This document shows positions 1 through 10,055 of a DNA stretch of 64,000 nucleotides, in pieces. The DNA is taken from NCBI RefSeq assembly GCF_000350225.1, contig NW_005179102.1:1-64000 (forward strand), written 5' to 3'. The stretch is from Chondrus crispus. Its lineage: Eukaryota; Rhodophyta; Florideophyceae; Gigartinales; Gigartinaceae. Positions within the stretch are counted from its first letter, which is position 1. Each line of letters starts with the position of its first letter. The position numbers and the translations under genes are program-made. Under the pieces are notes generated by a model. That model was not told where the DNA came from. It saw only the letters and a list, made by a program, of their open reading frames with translations, and did not search any database.

Positions 1-153
1 CGTGCGCGGGATTCCGCGTGCGTCTGTGGCGACCTCGCCCCCCCCTGCGCCGGGTCTTCCGGCGCGGGGTTTGCGGTGGCGATTGGCCGCCGCGCGGGGG
101 AGGTCCTCCGCGGGATCGTGCCGCCCCGCGCTGGGTTGCCCAGTGCGGTGTTA

Positions 154-2205
154 TCAGTGGCGTGCTGCCGCCCGCGTGCGCCAGAAGCGGTCTATGAAGG
201 CCTGGGGGAGTCCCTCTGCGGGTTCCCAGGTATCGTCCGCTGGGGCGTAGCCATACCAGCGGACCTTGGACTGGGCCCCTGTGCGAATCTCCCGATGGTC
301 GACCAGATGGTCGACCACATACTCCGCGGCGGGTTCGGGTTCTCCGGCCGCCGCGGGCTGGATCGGGGCGGCCGTAGTGACGTCGCGGGGCCCCCGCGGC
401 ATCCGGGTTATCCGATCGATGCTCACGCGGTTTGAGACCCCGCCTTGATCGACGACCACTGTGGTCTCCGTAGCGGATCGGACCCGAAACGGGCCTTCCG
501 TTTTCGGTAACGGCTTGACGGAGGGTCCCCCGTCATTACTTGGCAGGTCTCCCCGTTCGGTACTCGTCAATGGCCGAGGTGGGCGGTCGACATAGACCAG
601 GTCTCCCACCTCGATGACCGGACGGAAACGCACCTTCTTATCGAAGTCGGCCTTGTATCGCCTTTGCGCCGCGGTTAGTTTCACCCGCGTGCGCTCAAGG
701 GCGTCGCGGAGTTTACGCAGCGTCGCGCGCTTGTACTGTACCGGGGTCCTCGGATCTTCCGTGTTGGAGACGACATCCTGCGGTACAGTACCAGGTAGGG
801 CCAAACCGGACGGTGGTCGCGTCAGCACCAGGTCGAACGGGGTTGTCTCCGTCGACCGGTGGACCTGCGTGTTATACGCGAAAGTCAGGGGCTGGATGTA
901 TTCGTCCCAGTCCCTCTGATGCTCCGCGACATAGTGTCGGAGGCGCTGTACCAGAGTACGGTTGAACCGCTCGGTTTGCCCATTCGTCTGGGGGTGATAG
1001 GCGGTAGTCAGGTAATGCCTCACCCCCAGGAGGGCACACACCGCGTTGAAGAACTTGGCGGCGAACTGCGGTCCGTTGTCGGTTAGCACGTAACGTGGTG
1101 CGCCGTATACGTAGACCCAGTTGTCCAAGAAGGCGTTTGCCACAACCGACGCGGTGGTGGTCCGTACCGGGATACTGCGCGTCAGTTTGGTGAACCTGTC
1201 GGTCATGACGAGCACGTGGCGATTCCCGTGCGCCGTCTTCGGTAAAGGGCCGAGCAGGTCCATTGCGACGAAATCCAGCGGTCCCGCCGCTGGGAAGAGC
1301 TTGAGATCCTTCTGGTGCCTCACCAGGGTTCCCCGGGTGGCAGCGCATGACGCGCAATTCCGTACGGTACTGAAGGCGTCATTGGCCATATGAGGCCAAT
1401 AATATTCCCGCCGGAGGGTATAGTACATCCTCGTACCGCCCGGGTGTCTGGCTAGGCGGGGATGATGGGCGAGGTACAATATCTTCGCCCGGAGCCGCTT
1501 CGGTACCATCCGCTGCAAGGTCTCATCGAGGGGGGACTTGCGGACGACGAACCCGTATCGGTCAACGTCGTAACGCGAGTCCGGGTTCCCCACAGTCTCG
1601 GCGGCCGCCCTACAGAAGGGGTCCTCGGCCTGTTCCCGAAGGAACTCTTCCACCGTTACGGATGAGACGTCGCGTTCTTCGGGTATAACCGCGAACGCGT
1701 GCTCAGCTCTCCCCGGGTCGACGGGGGTCTCCCAGTGTACGGTACCTTGGCGGGGGGTATGCTCCTTCTCTCGCCATTGTACCGCGAAACACGGGACCTC
1801 GTCGTCAACCGGTTCGGAGGTTGCGCCGTCAACTCGGAGGCGTGATACACCATCCGTGAACTGGTGCTTAATACCCGGCCGGTACTGTACGTCGTAGTCG
1901 TACTCGGCTAGGCGGAGACGCCAGCGCGCTAGCCGGCCGGAGCTATCCGCCAGGTTGAGAACCCAGCGGAGGGCCTCATGATCCGTACGGAGGTCAAACG
2001 TGTTCCCATATAGATATGGTCGAAGCGTGAGGATGCTCCATACGACAGCAAGGCATTCCTTCTCGGTAGTGGTGTAGTTCTTCTCCGCGTCCGTGAGGGC
2101 GCGGCTCCAATAACCGATCGGTAAGCGGTCACCGCTCGGCTGCTCCTGTAATAGGGCACAGCCGACCTGGTACGCGCAAGCGTCCGTATCCAGGGTGTAT
2201 TTTTT
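154..2205 (-). CDS. RNase H, integrase and chromodomain part of pol (Element I)
   Basis: This frame is open from the A-run at 2200-2205 down to the TGA at 154-156. RNase H comes first, with the TDAC and TDHEALRW motifs (about 2180-1940). The integrase follows: an HHCC zinc domain (H...H near 1465-1440, CASCAAT near 1345), then the core with AMDLLGPLP, TDNGPQFA and NGQTERFNRT, which supply D, D and E. A GPFRV...VSIDRI stretch (GPY/F module) is next. The C-terminus, ending in RWYGYAPADDTWEP, is a chromodomain, which in this lineage targets integration to modified chromatin. The first usable start in the frame is a GTG at 1653, but the protein is certainly an internal part of pol. The catalytic residues look intact. 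Confidence 0.9.
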   Translation of the reverse strand, partial: KKYTLDTDACAYQVGCALLQEQPSGDRLPIGYWSRALTDAEKNYTTTEKECLAVVWSILTLRPYLYGNTFDLRTDHEALRWVLNLADSSGRLARWRLRLAEYDYDVQYRPGIKHQFTDGVSRLRVDGATSEPVDDEVPCFAVQWREKEHTPRQGTVHWETPVDPGRAEHAFAVIPEERDVSSVTVEEFLREQAEDPFCRAAAETVGNPDSRYDVDRYGFVVRKSPLDETLQRMVPKRLRAKILYLAHHPRLARHPGGTRMYYTLRREYYWPHMANDAFSTVRNCASCAATRGTLVRHQKDLKLFPAAGPLDFVAMDLLGPLPKTAHGNRHVLVMTDRFTKLTRSIPVRTTTASVVANAFLDNWVYVYGAPRYVLTDNGPQFAAKFFNAVCALLGVRHYLTTAYHPQTNGQTERFNRTLVQRLRHYVAEHQRDWDEYIQPLTFAYNTQVHRSTETTPFDLVLTRPPSGLALPGTVPQDVVSNTEDPRTPVQYKRATLRKLRDALERTRVKLTAAQRRYKADFDKKVRFRPVIEVGDLVYVDRPPRPLTSTERGDLPSNDGGPSVKPLPKTEGPFRVRSATETTVVVDQGGVSNRVSIDRITRMPRGPRDVTTAAPIQPAAAGEPEPAAEYVVDHLVDHREIRTGAQSKVRWYGYAPADDTWEPAEGLPQAFIDRFWRTRAAARH

Positions 2206-3623
2206 CCGTAACGGGGTAGAGCGAGGATCGGTGGGGACACGAGGCGCTTCTTTAGTTCCACGAACGCCTCGTATTCCTCATCGGTAAGAACCTCAAACTC
2301 GAAGGGTTGATTTTTCCCCGTCTTCCGGTTTAGCGGAGCGGCTATTTTCGCGAAGCCCTTCACGAACCGGCGGTAAACATTGCACATTCCTAAGAATGAC
2401 CGCAATTCCGTTTGGTTCTGGGGAGGTCGAGCGCGCTCGATGGCGACCACGTTGCGGCGCTGGACCTCCAACCTGCCTGGTCGAATCACGTGTCCCAGGT
2501 AGGTGACCGAGGTGTCGAAGAAGGCGCACTTCGACAGCTTCAGCGACACGCCCGCGTCCCGCAGTAGGCGTAGAACCTCGCGGACGTGCGCGACGTGTTC
2601 CGTTACGGTCTTGGAGTAGATGATAACATCATCCAGGTAGACCAGAGCGGTTTCCCACTTTACCCGCAACAGTATGATGTCGACGTCCCGCTGAAAGGTC
2701 GCGCGGGCGTTCTTCAAACCGAACGGCATGCGGAGGAAACGGTACAACCCGCAATGCGACGCGAACGTCGTCTTGTCGCGGTCCTCCTCGGCGATTTCTA
2801 CTTGCCAATACCCGCTGTTGCAATCCAGCGTGGAAAAAGACAGTAGCGTCGCCGAGGGAATCGATGCACTCGTCCATCCTCGGCAACGGATAGTAATCCC
2901 GAACGGTGACTGCGTTGAGCTTTCTGTAGTCGACACAGAACCGCATGGTACCATCCTTTTTAGGGACGAATACCACGGGGCTTGCCCATTCGGCCGTGGC
3001 GGGTTCGATTACCCCTGCCCGGAGCGTGCGGTCGATCTCCGTTTTCTCTTTTTCCCGTGCGGTTGGTCCGGCGCGGTAAGGCGCCTGGTAAATCGGGCGA
3101 GCACCGGGCTTGAGCTCAATCCAGTGCTTCGTGGCCCCGATTTTTCCCAGCCGGCCGGTCCACATGTCCTTGAATTCGGACAGTACCTCGAGGATCTCCG
3201 AGCGTACCTCCTCGTCCTCGGCACCGATGTGGACGTCCTCCTGCCAGGCATTGGGGTCCTCCTCAGGGGCGGCGGTGTCTTCGGGTTTATCCGTTCCAAC
3301 CGCCCCCGGGTGCGCCTTGGGCGGCGTGGCTTGTCCAGCCCCGCCCTTGTCCGTACGGTTGTCAGCGGCTTCTTCCGCGCCCACCTTTGCGGTTGAGAGG
3401 TTGGAATTAAATATCCCTCCCCCTTCCTTAGCTTCGGCCGCTTCCGCGGCCGAGTCGCCAAGGGTCAGGATGTGAGTGGGCGACGGAAGAGCCAGTCCGA
3501 CCACGGTATGCTTCGGGATGTGAACCGAGCGGTGCCCAAAATTGCTGAGCATTACCGAGAACGGTTTTTCGGGGGCAACATCCATGACCCCCTGTGCCAT
3601 GAGGGTCAAATTCCTGTGCGCGG
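2206..3623 (-). CDS. Reverse transcriptase domain of pol (Element I), one frameshift
   Basis: RT copies element RNA into DNA. Visible blocks are RFCVDYRKLNAVT and YPLPRMDECIDSLGDA in one frame, then LDCNSGYWQVE, GLYRFLRMPFGLKNA and the catalytic YLDDVIIYS in the next frame. YLGHVI and LRSFLGMCNVYRRFVKGF connect to RNase H. The two frames meet at A5 on the plus strand (2834-2838). One T fewer on the coding strand would restore DATVFSTLD. A second frame change occurs at the A6 run (2200-2205) before RNase H. The region before RT (about 3100-3600) is a linker after the protease. Identity is certain; whether it is functional depends on the homopolymers. Confidence 0.9.
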
Positions 3624-4324
3624 TTTTTGGGGAGTTCTGTAAAAAACACAGCCCCCCCCACCGGCGTGGCGACCCTCACCATGGCCTGCGTCATCGGGAG
3701 AATTGTCACCCCTCTGACGAGGCGGATCTTCCGTGACGGTGTGTTGGCGGGGAACGCCACCTGCTTCCGTTCGGGTTTATCCGACGGCGGTAGTTGTTGT
3801 GCGGTGCTCCTCGAGGCCATCTTGCGGTCGTGCCTCGAGGGGGTTGTTCCGACTAACGCCACGGGTGGCGCGTCGTGGAACACGACCTTCCGTTGCGGTG
3901 GGAGGATCGCCTTGATGTGGCGATCCAGGAAGGTCGTACCGAGGATACAGTCCACGGCGAGGCTCGTGACTACCAGGAACGGGACGCGCGCCACAAACTC
4001 ACCGATTCGGACGAGTAGGGGGATTTCCCCTAGTGCCTTCATCGCGCGGTTTGACGCGTCGATGAGCGCTGGGCTCCGAACCGGTTTTATCGATGGTTGC
4101 CACGACTCGGCGACACACCGTAAATGGATGAGGTTCGGGCCGGCTCCTGAGTCAAGCACTGGCGTGATGGCGACCATCAACGCCTGCTTCTGACCAACCG
4201 TCGCGGAGATCTTGTAATTCTGCTTCTTGAAGAAGCAGATGGCCTGGACTTCCGTTCGGTTACCCGGCTGCGCTTCCACTGGCGCAGCCGGATCGGGGGT
4301 GCCTAAGCTTCTGAGGCTGAGCAC
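3624..4324 (-). CDS. Retropepsin (aspartic protease) domain of pol (Element I)
   Basis: The protease cleaves the Gag-Pol polyprotein. TPVLDSGAGPNLIH holds the active-site DSG (the common form is DTG). DCILGTTFLDRH, about 75 residues later, matches the conserved ILG motif before the C-terminal strand. The frame differs from gag, whose stop lies 21 bases upstream, so Pol may be made by frameshifting. At 3624-3628 (T5 on the plus strand) the reading passes to the RT frame, giving NLTLMAQGVMDV. The start given here is a GTG of the open frame and not a demonstrated translation start. Confidence 0.82.
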
Positions 4325-4344
4325 GGGGAGAGACGTCGTCGCCT

Positions 4345-6795
4345 CTACGCGTCCTCCCCGGCTTCCCCCGTCAGCAGCAAGTCCTCACGGGTTTCATCCG
4401 CGGCTCGTGCCACGGGGTCCTCGGTGTGGTCGAGGTGCGGTTCCTCGACCACGTTGACGCCCGCGGGGGCCGTTTGATGCTGGTTTCGCCAAGCGGACGG
4501 CCCCTGGCGGTTGAACGGGGATCCCGGGCGGAGGCCTTGCCGGATGCGTAGCTTCTGGTAGTTGGCCTCTCGTGCCTCCAGAAGCTTGTCCCGCAGGCCC
4601 GCATCGGCAACGACGGGGCACCCCTCTTGTCGGTGCGTGGTGTCCAGGCAGAACCGGCACGGTGGCGGTCCGGGAAATCTCCCGCCGGAGAACCGGACGC
4701 GTGGATCCTGCCCTTGCCTCCCGTACGGTCCTGTGCGCACGTCGCCAGGGTTGGCGGGCGGAACCGGGGCGCCCGCCGTCGAAGCTGCCGGCGACGGATA
4801 GTACCTCGTCGGTGGCGAGCTCATCGAGGTCGGCGTGGCGGTTTGGTCCGTCACGGCCAGGATTGCTTCTTCAGCAAATCCCCCAGCCGTCGGGATGTCG
4901 GATGCCGACTCAACCGACAGCACGGGCCTCGTCCTTGCGGTGCGGTCAGATCTTCTAGCCGCTCCGGGCGGTTCTCGGTGCGCCATGGCGGACATCCCCT
5001 GTCGACGGGAAGCCCGATTGGTTTCCCCGATCGCTTGCGCATAGCGAGCGACGGATTGGTAATCCACATCCGGGTGCGTAGCGAGGTAATTGCGGACCTG
5101 CGCGCACGTGGCGGGAAGTAACCCCTCCACGAATAGGGACTTCAACCGCCGGTCGGAGAATACCGTACCGCATCGGAGGGCCTTGTCCCAGAGGTGGTTA
5201 CTGTAGACCTCCTCCGTCATGTTCGAACTTTGACGGAAGGAGGTCACGTCACCAACCGCTTCGGAAATTACCTCATCGGTCGCATAGGTACGCAACAAAA
5301 AGTTGACGACCTGCGGGTACGTCCTGAGCAGTTCGCGCCGCTCCACGTCAACCGCCATGGTATTTCCATTGAGACGGGACTGGAGTAGGGCGTGAGCCTG
5401 ACCGGTGAGGTAGAACTGGAAGCACCACACGGCGGCTCCTTCGGTAATCCCGTTGTGGTCGCACGCCATCTTGAGGCGTGCGAGGAATCCCAATACTGCA
5501 ATCGGATCTTGACCGCTGAACGTGTGGGACCTCATCTGCACGTCCAGTTTTTTCCGGTAACGGTTAATGTGCCGCGCTACTGTGGAGTCGTAGCGCGAGC
5601 TACGCCGTTCCAGGCGGTAGGTCTTGTAGTTGACGGCCTTGGTAAACAGGTCATTGAGGGGCCTGATTACCGTGGGCCGTCGCTCGTCGCTCGTCGGGGC
5701 AGCCCGGCGACGTCTGCTCGAGCGACGAAGCCCCTCATCCGACTCGGTGTGGTAGTCTTCCGAGTCGGACGGGTCGTGCCGGTGCCGGTCTCGGCTTCTA
5801 TCGCGGCGTGCCCTGTGGCCCCGCCTGCGAGAGTCTTCCGAACCGGATGGGTCATCATCGGAGGGGTATCCTCCCCCTCCGGCATCGCGGTATCGCCCGT
5901 GGCGTGCCTCGCAGTTATCGCGGTATCGCCAGCGGTGTTCCTCGCGGTCTTCATCCGTCCTGTGACGGGGGTCTTCTGCCTCGGAATACCGGGTGTATTC
6001 CGCTTCGGTCCTGTGCGTGCCGGGTGCACGTCTTCTGCTCAACCGGTACAGGTCCCGATTCTCTGTCTCGGGGAGCCCCAGGCGGTTGTCTGTCCCGCGG
6101 GGGCCGCCCGTACCGGCGAGTATGGGGAGGACATTTTCTGTGGTCCTCCCTGTAGCACCGTGAACGGTTGGGAGATAGATGGCTCTGCCCTCCGGGTGAG
6201 GGTCCATCCCATCAAGCCCGGGTACGGCGCCGATCGGATCAGCGATATTAAAGCTTGAGTCCGGAACGGTTTCACGGCGCGGCGCCGGCGGCGGTACCGC
6301 GCCTCCCGTTTCGGTGAATGTCGTGGCCAGACGGATGGCCACGGCGGAGCTAATAGCTCCCTTTAGAGCCAATGCGGTCGGAGATTCGTCCCCCTCCGCA
6401 GCGAGCGCTGCCACCACCTCGTCGCGTACGAGGGGGGCGATTTTCTCGTCCAGCAGGGCGCGGAGCGCGGTATCCGCATGCTCCGCCACCAGTCTTGGTG
6501 CCGTTCGGTCGAGGCAAACCTGGACGACCTGAGGTAGTTCCTCAGCGAGGAAATCCTCCATCCAGGTTTGTAGTCGCGGGAGTAACGCGTCGCACAGTAC
6601 TTGTACGCGGTTCCCCCCACCAGCCGGTAGCCCGGCGGTGGTGTCCGAAACGGAAGGGGTCTTCTGGCCCCTGGTAGACGGCGGGCGTAGCAGGGCTTCC
6701 GGATTGTCGATCCGGGGGCGCTGTGCGCCTCTGCCACTGCGGGTACTTGCTCGCCCGGAGGCGGTATCTTCTCCGGCGGAATCCGCACGGTTCAT
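4345..6795 (-). CDS. Gag polyprotein (Element I), 816 aa with CCHC zinc knuckle
   Basis: Gag forms the virus-like particle and packages element RNA. The ATG is at 6795. Residues about 1-240 are Ala/Glu-rich. Residues about 240-370 are very rich in Arg, Asp, Glu and Ser (RD/RS-like dipeptides), which is unusual for Gag. The Ty3-type capsid domain follows at about 385-610, with VLGFLARLKMACDHNG and WCFQFYLTGQAHALL. Near residue 720 there is a perfect zinc knuckle, CRFCLDTTHRQEGC (CX2CX4HX4C), which binds RNA. A single uninterrupted frame of 816 codons argues that the element was recently active. Pol starts 21 bases after the stop in another frame. Confidence 0.9.
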   Translation of the reverse strand: MNRADSAGEDTASGRASTRSGRGAQRPRIDNPEALLRPPSTRGQKTPSVSDTTAGLPAGGGNRVQVLCDALLPRLQTWMEDFLAEELPQVVQVCLDRTAPRLVAEHADTALRALLDEKIAPLVRDEVVAALAAEGDESPTALALKGAISSAVAIRLATTFTETGGAVPPPAPRRETVPDSSFNIADPIGAVPGLDGMDPHPEGRAIYLPTVHGATGRTTENVLPILAGTGGPRGTDNRLGLPETENRDLYRLSRRRAPGTHRTEAEYTRYSEAEDPRHRTDEDREEHRWRYRDNCEARHGRYRDAGGGGYPSDDDPSGSEDSRRRGHRARRDRSRDRHRHDPSDSEDYHTESDEGLRRSSRRRRAAPTSDERRPTVIRPLNDLFTKAVNYKTYRLERRSSRYDSTVARHINRYRKKLDVQMRSHTFSGQDPIAVLGFLARLKMACDHNGITEGAAVWCFQFYLTGQAHALLQSRLNGNTMAVDVERRELLRTYPQVVNFLLRTYATDEVISEAVGDVTSFRQSSNMTEEVYSNHLWDKALRCGTVFSDRRLKSLFVEGLLPATCAQVRNYLATHPDVDYQSVARYAQAIGETNRASRRQGMSAMAHREPPGAARRSDRTARTRPVLSVESASDIPTAGGFAEEAILAVTDQTATPTSMSSPPTRYYPSPAASTAGAPVPPANPGDVRTGPYGRQGQDPRVRFSGGRFPGPPPCRFCLDTTHRQEGCPVVADAGLRDKLLEAREANYQKLRIRQGLRPGSPFNRQGPSAWRNQHQTAPAGVNVVEEPHLDHTEDPVARAADETREDLLLTGEAGEDA

Positions 6796-6892
6796 CGTCG
6801 ATGATCACTGGCGATCGACGCGGTGATTTTCGACCTCTTTCAATCCGATCGGTAGTTGCTCGCGCTGGCGATCCAGTGCGGGCTCAACCTCT

Positions 6893-6937
6893 GTAGTTAT
6901 ACCCCTCCACAAGAGTACCAAAATGTGGTATAACTAC
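6893..6937. repeat. Hairpin, 11-bp arms, upstream of gag
   Basis: GTAGTTATACC at 6893-6903 is the exact reverse complement of GGTATAACTAC at 6927-6937. A competing inner pairing, CCACA with TGTGG, is also possible. It lies about 100 bases before the gag ATG, where the end of the 5' LTR or the primer binding site of Element I is expected. Confidence 0.5.
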
Positions 6938-7480
6938 CTTCGTCCCGACCACTCGGAACGAGGGGGGTTAGAGGCAAGGGAGCCCGCGACGCTGGGTAAC
7001 CCACGCGAGCGCGAACCGTACGGAAGGACTCGAAAAGAGGGAAGGCTCACGTGGCCGGTGACGCGCAGCCGGTCGGTGGTGTCAGATCCGGACGGCCGGT
7101 CACGGGTTAGAAGCCTGAGCTAAAGGAAAACCGGAACGGTGTTAGCACTTAGCCGTAAAGGGAAGGGAGGCGAGTCTGCCCCCGTTTACTGGAACGGGGC
7201 AGGTGCCCCCGGTCTTAACTCCTAAGTGGGACGCCAGGACACCTGTCCCTCTACAGTAGCTGTTACCTACTGTATACCAGCTACTGTGCTAAATTGGCTA
7301 ATTTGTGCCATTAACTACTAATTACTAATTACTTACCGTTCGGATCCTACACGTGTAACCAGCGGGGTACTGCTGTACTCCGCACCGGCCGTGTGCTGTA
7401 AATATAACTCCTTACAGTTCTTCTCGCGCTTACAGCCCGTCGTACTGTATCCCGGGGCGGCAGCGGTGGCGCCGTTGCCT
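6938..7480. other. No gene; probable 5' leader/LTR sequence of Element I, limits unknown
   Basis: There are no long reading frames with family features. Several TACTGTA/TACAGTA words occur around 7250-7290. I could find no second copy in the window that would prove this stretch is an LTR. Confidence 0.3.
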
Positions 7481-7496
7481 TCGCGCCGTTGTACTA

Positions 7497-8625
7497 CACG
7501 CCACGTCCCCGCGCCGCAAGCACGCCCCGCGCACCAGCCCGCAGAACGTCTCCGCCACGCCCGCGTCCGTCCGCCCCGCCACCGCCGCCCACCACGCGCG
7601 TCACCCGCCACATCTCCCCGCGCACCGCGCTCTTCGCCGCGCGCTACCCGCTCATGTTGCGCAGCAGCCCCACGCAGCTCGCCATCACGCGCGCGTCGCC
7701 CGCCCGCCGCTCCAGCAGCGTCCCCGCCGCCGCGTGGAACCGCTTTGCATGGAGCTGCATGCACACCGCGTCCGCGATCGCGTGCGCACGCCCGTCCCAC
7801 CCGTCGCACTCGCCCACCACGGCGTCAACGCCCGCCTCCGCTGCTACCTGGCACACCACCTCCGTCACCGTCTTTGCGCAACCTGGTTGACGCCCGCTCG
7901 CCGCCGCGCCTCCCCCGTCCCCCGACACGCGCGCCCGGTTGAAGCCCGCTCGCCGTCCCACCTCCCTCGGCCCCTGCACGGGCGCTGGACAGCTTTCGTA
8001 GCCCGTTCGCCGTCCGGCCTCCCCCGCCCCCGGCACGCGCGCCCGGTTGAAGCCCCTTGTAGTACTCCACGCCGTCCAGCTCCGGCCCGGTCCACTCCCG
8101 CGCCCTCCGCTCCCCCCCGCGCACGCGCGAGTGTGGTGCTCCACGCCGCCCCGCCCCGGGGCCCCCCACTTATTCGCCACGAGCGCCCCGCACCCACCCT
8201 CCCACACCGTCCCCATGGCCGCCCCGGCCCACATCTCCTCCACGTCATCGCCGCATACCCAAAACCGCCCTCCGCGCACCATCATCTTGCAGCCCACCGT
8301 CCCTATCGCCGCCCGTCGCCGCCCCGGCCCGCACTTCCTCGTCGCCGCGCATCCACATCTGCTCCCCAAAGTCGAAGCACCACGCGCTGCGCAACTCCGC
8401 CTTGAAGAATTCCGGCCCCCCCACGCACAGCCCCCTGCGCACCACCGCCCCGCCCACGTCACCGCGAGCCTTCCGCATTTCGGGCAGCCCCGTGTCTCAC
8501 GCGTCCGCCTCCCTGTCGTACGCGTCCATCTACCACACCGCCGTCACGTGCTCGCAGTGCCCGCCCCAGTTCCGCCCACTATGTAGATCCGGGTGGCGCG
8601 GTTTAAACGGACCCAGGCTAAAATT
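7497..8625 (-). pseudogene. Kelch plus Armadillo-like gene relic, copy 1
   Basis: On the minus strand the sequence near 8620-8590 reads IYIVGGTGAG. After a frame change it reads AYDREADAxDTGLPEM, ARGDVGGAVVRRGLCVGG, then FFKAELRSAWCFDFGEQM. This is the GG...Y...W spacing of Kelch repeats. Further down (about 7900-7640) another frame gives VVCQVAAEAGVDAVVGE and ERRAGDARVMASCVGLLRN, which resembles an Armadillo repeat helix. Stops and frame changes interrupt both, so no intact protein is made. The same sequence recurs at 22.86-23.84 and 32.44-33.09 kb. The long plus-strand frames here are only shadows of GC-rich sequence. Confidence 0.5.
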
Positions 8626-9055
8626 TGTATTGTACTGTAGCGCGGCCGCGCTCAGCAGTCGGCACAGTTATTTTAATTTTAAAATTTAAACTTGTCGCCA
8701 CTTGTCAACCTGTACTGTAGTGGGGCCCCGCCCCGGAGTCCGCACAGTAGTTTTAATTTAAACTTTTACACTTGTCGCCACTTGTCACCGCCACGTGTCC
8801 CCGTGGCGGCCTGGCCTGCGGCCGGGCCCCGCCTGTGGCCGCCAGGACAAACGTGTTCTCGTGGCGCGGCCTGGCCTGCGGCCAGGCCCTGCCCGTGGCC
8901 TGCGGCCAGGCCCTGCCCGTGGCCGTCACTTGTCACGGTAGCGCCAATGGCAACGCAGGAACGCACACACACACACACACACACACAGACAGACACGGAA
9001 ATTAGTAGTAGTGCAGGACAAGTGGGCTCCATGTACGCTTCGCGCGCAGAGCTAA
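8580..9055 (-). repeat. Conserved 5' flank of the Kelch repeat family (copy 1)
   Basis: This stretch holds CACTTGTCGCCACTTGTCA repeats, GGCCTGGCCTGCGGCCAGGCC inverted units, a CA microsatellite and the block GAAATTAGTAGTAGTGCAGG. The same blocks in the same order recur at 32.69-33.08 kb and, in shortened form, at 37.29-37.56 kb. Its position upstream of the Kelch relic suggests the old promoter and leader. It could equally be part of an unrecognised mobile unit. Confidence 0.6.
8964..8989. repeat. CA microsatellite
   Basis: An uninterrupted (CA)n run of about 26 bases is followed by GACAGACA. Shorter, impure versions sit at the same place in the copies near 32,995 and 37,462. Confidence 0.9.
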
Positions 9056-9394
9056 GTCCCTTCCTCCTCCGCTCCTCGTCCCGCACACGACGCCGTTTCC
9101 CGCCCCGCTGCTCCCCTGCCCTCTGCGCTAACTCTCTCGTCCTCTCTCCGGTCTTCGTCGCCCCTTGCCCCATCGTCCTGCCACGCGTTCCTCGCCCCTG
9201 CGCGCCGCGCGCGGTCCGCCCCGCCGCCCTCCGGTACCCCTTTCCCCCCCGGGCGCGGTCCGGCCCTTGCAGCCCGCAAAAATGGTCCGCGCCGCCGCCC
9301 TCCGTGTGGTATATTGCCAAGTGTCCACTAGTGTACATACTGTACTCGAACACTCGATGGTGTATGACAAGGACCGCATTGGTTAATTCCCAAT

Positions 9395-10041
9395 TGCCGT
9401 GCACTACAGCCACGTGTGGCGGCTGTAGGCAGAGCGACGCGCGTTGGTACGCGTAAGGGAATTCGGGAGACCACCCGGAGGATGACTGGAACTGGGATCC
9501 GGGCGCGGCTTGCGCGGTAGAAAGGTAGAACTAGAGTCAGCAATAATGAGGAAGAATTAAAGGAAAAACAGAACTAACAGAACGGACAGCACAGTAGTTA
9601 ACGTAGCGCTCGCGCGGTTGGGTCGACGCGCGCGGGGAAGAGCACTTGGGATTCCAGGGGTGTAGATGGCTCGGTCGGTATGGGCGAGCCAGTACCGAGT
9701 CGAGGCTACAACCTGGAATCCAGAAACCAAGGTAAAAGACCCGAGGCTTCGTGCCTCTTTACTTTGATTATCGGGTTGACTATATAGTCCCGCGTCGCCG
9801 TAATGGCGAAGCTAAATTATACTGTAAATTAGAATAACTAGGAAAAAACGGGTGTAGCCCCGAGGGGACCAAGTACAGCCCCCATAGGCCCTATGGGTTG
9901 CGGAGGGATTACACGTGTCCACGGGGAGGTCCGGTAGAGCGGCAGGGGAGTCCACGTGTACCCGTGTTACACGTGGTGGCGGCGAGCGCGATTTTGGCGA
10001 TATTAGGACAGCTGTCCCGGTACCGAGTACAGTGCACTACA
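9395..10041 (-). repeat. 3' LTR of Element II (LTR1 family, 647 bp)
   Basis: It begins TGCCGTGCAC and ends GTGCACTACA (plus strand), a TG...CA LTR with about 10-bp imperfect inverted ends. A nearly identical 647-bp copy is the solo LTR at 38388-39034, and the last third recurs at 21912-22125. CACGTG-containing words cluster near 9915-9985 and may be transcription-factor sites. Confidence 0.9.
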
Positions 10042-10055
10042 GATCCCCCTTCTTA
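10042..10055 (-). promoter_or_regulatory. Polypurine tract of Element II
   Basis: The minus strand reads TAAGAAGGGGGATC directly before the LTR start TGTAGTGCAC. A purine-rich primer for plus-strand DNA synthesis is expected exactly there. The LTR2 copies have the same AGAAGGGGGAT core (16482-16492 and 20934-20945). Confidence 0.75.

Larger units (their letters stand above)
1..6892 (-). mobile_element. Element I: Ty3/gypsy chromovirus, nearly complete, 3' end cut by window edge
   Basis: The minus strand reads, in order, gag, retropepsin, RT, RNase H, integrase and chromodomain, which is the gene order of Ty3/gypsy chromoviruses. No LTR is recognisable at the left edge, so the 3' LTR should lie outside the window. 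To the right of gag the non-coding sequence (6796-7480) should hold the primer binding site and 5' LTR, but I could not fix its ends. A terminus at 6892, next to a hairpin at 6893-6937, is only a suggestion. Gag and pol are in different frames, and pol is broken at three homopolymer runs (3624-3628, 2834-2838, 2200-2205). The element is therefore either young and mis-sequenced or only recently dead. Confidence 0.85.

Noticed and set aside
7391..9456. Long plus-strand frames rich in Pro, Arg, Ala and Ser
   Set aside because: They are produced by GC-rich composition opposite the Kelch/Armadillo relic; every frame on both strands is long and none has a family motif.
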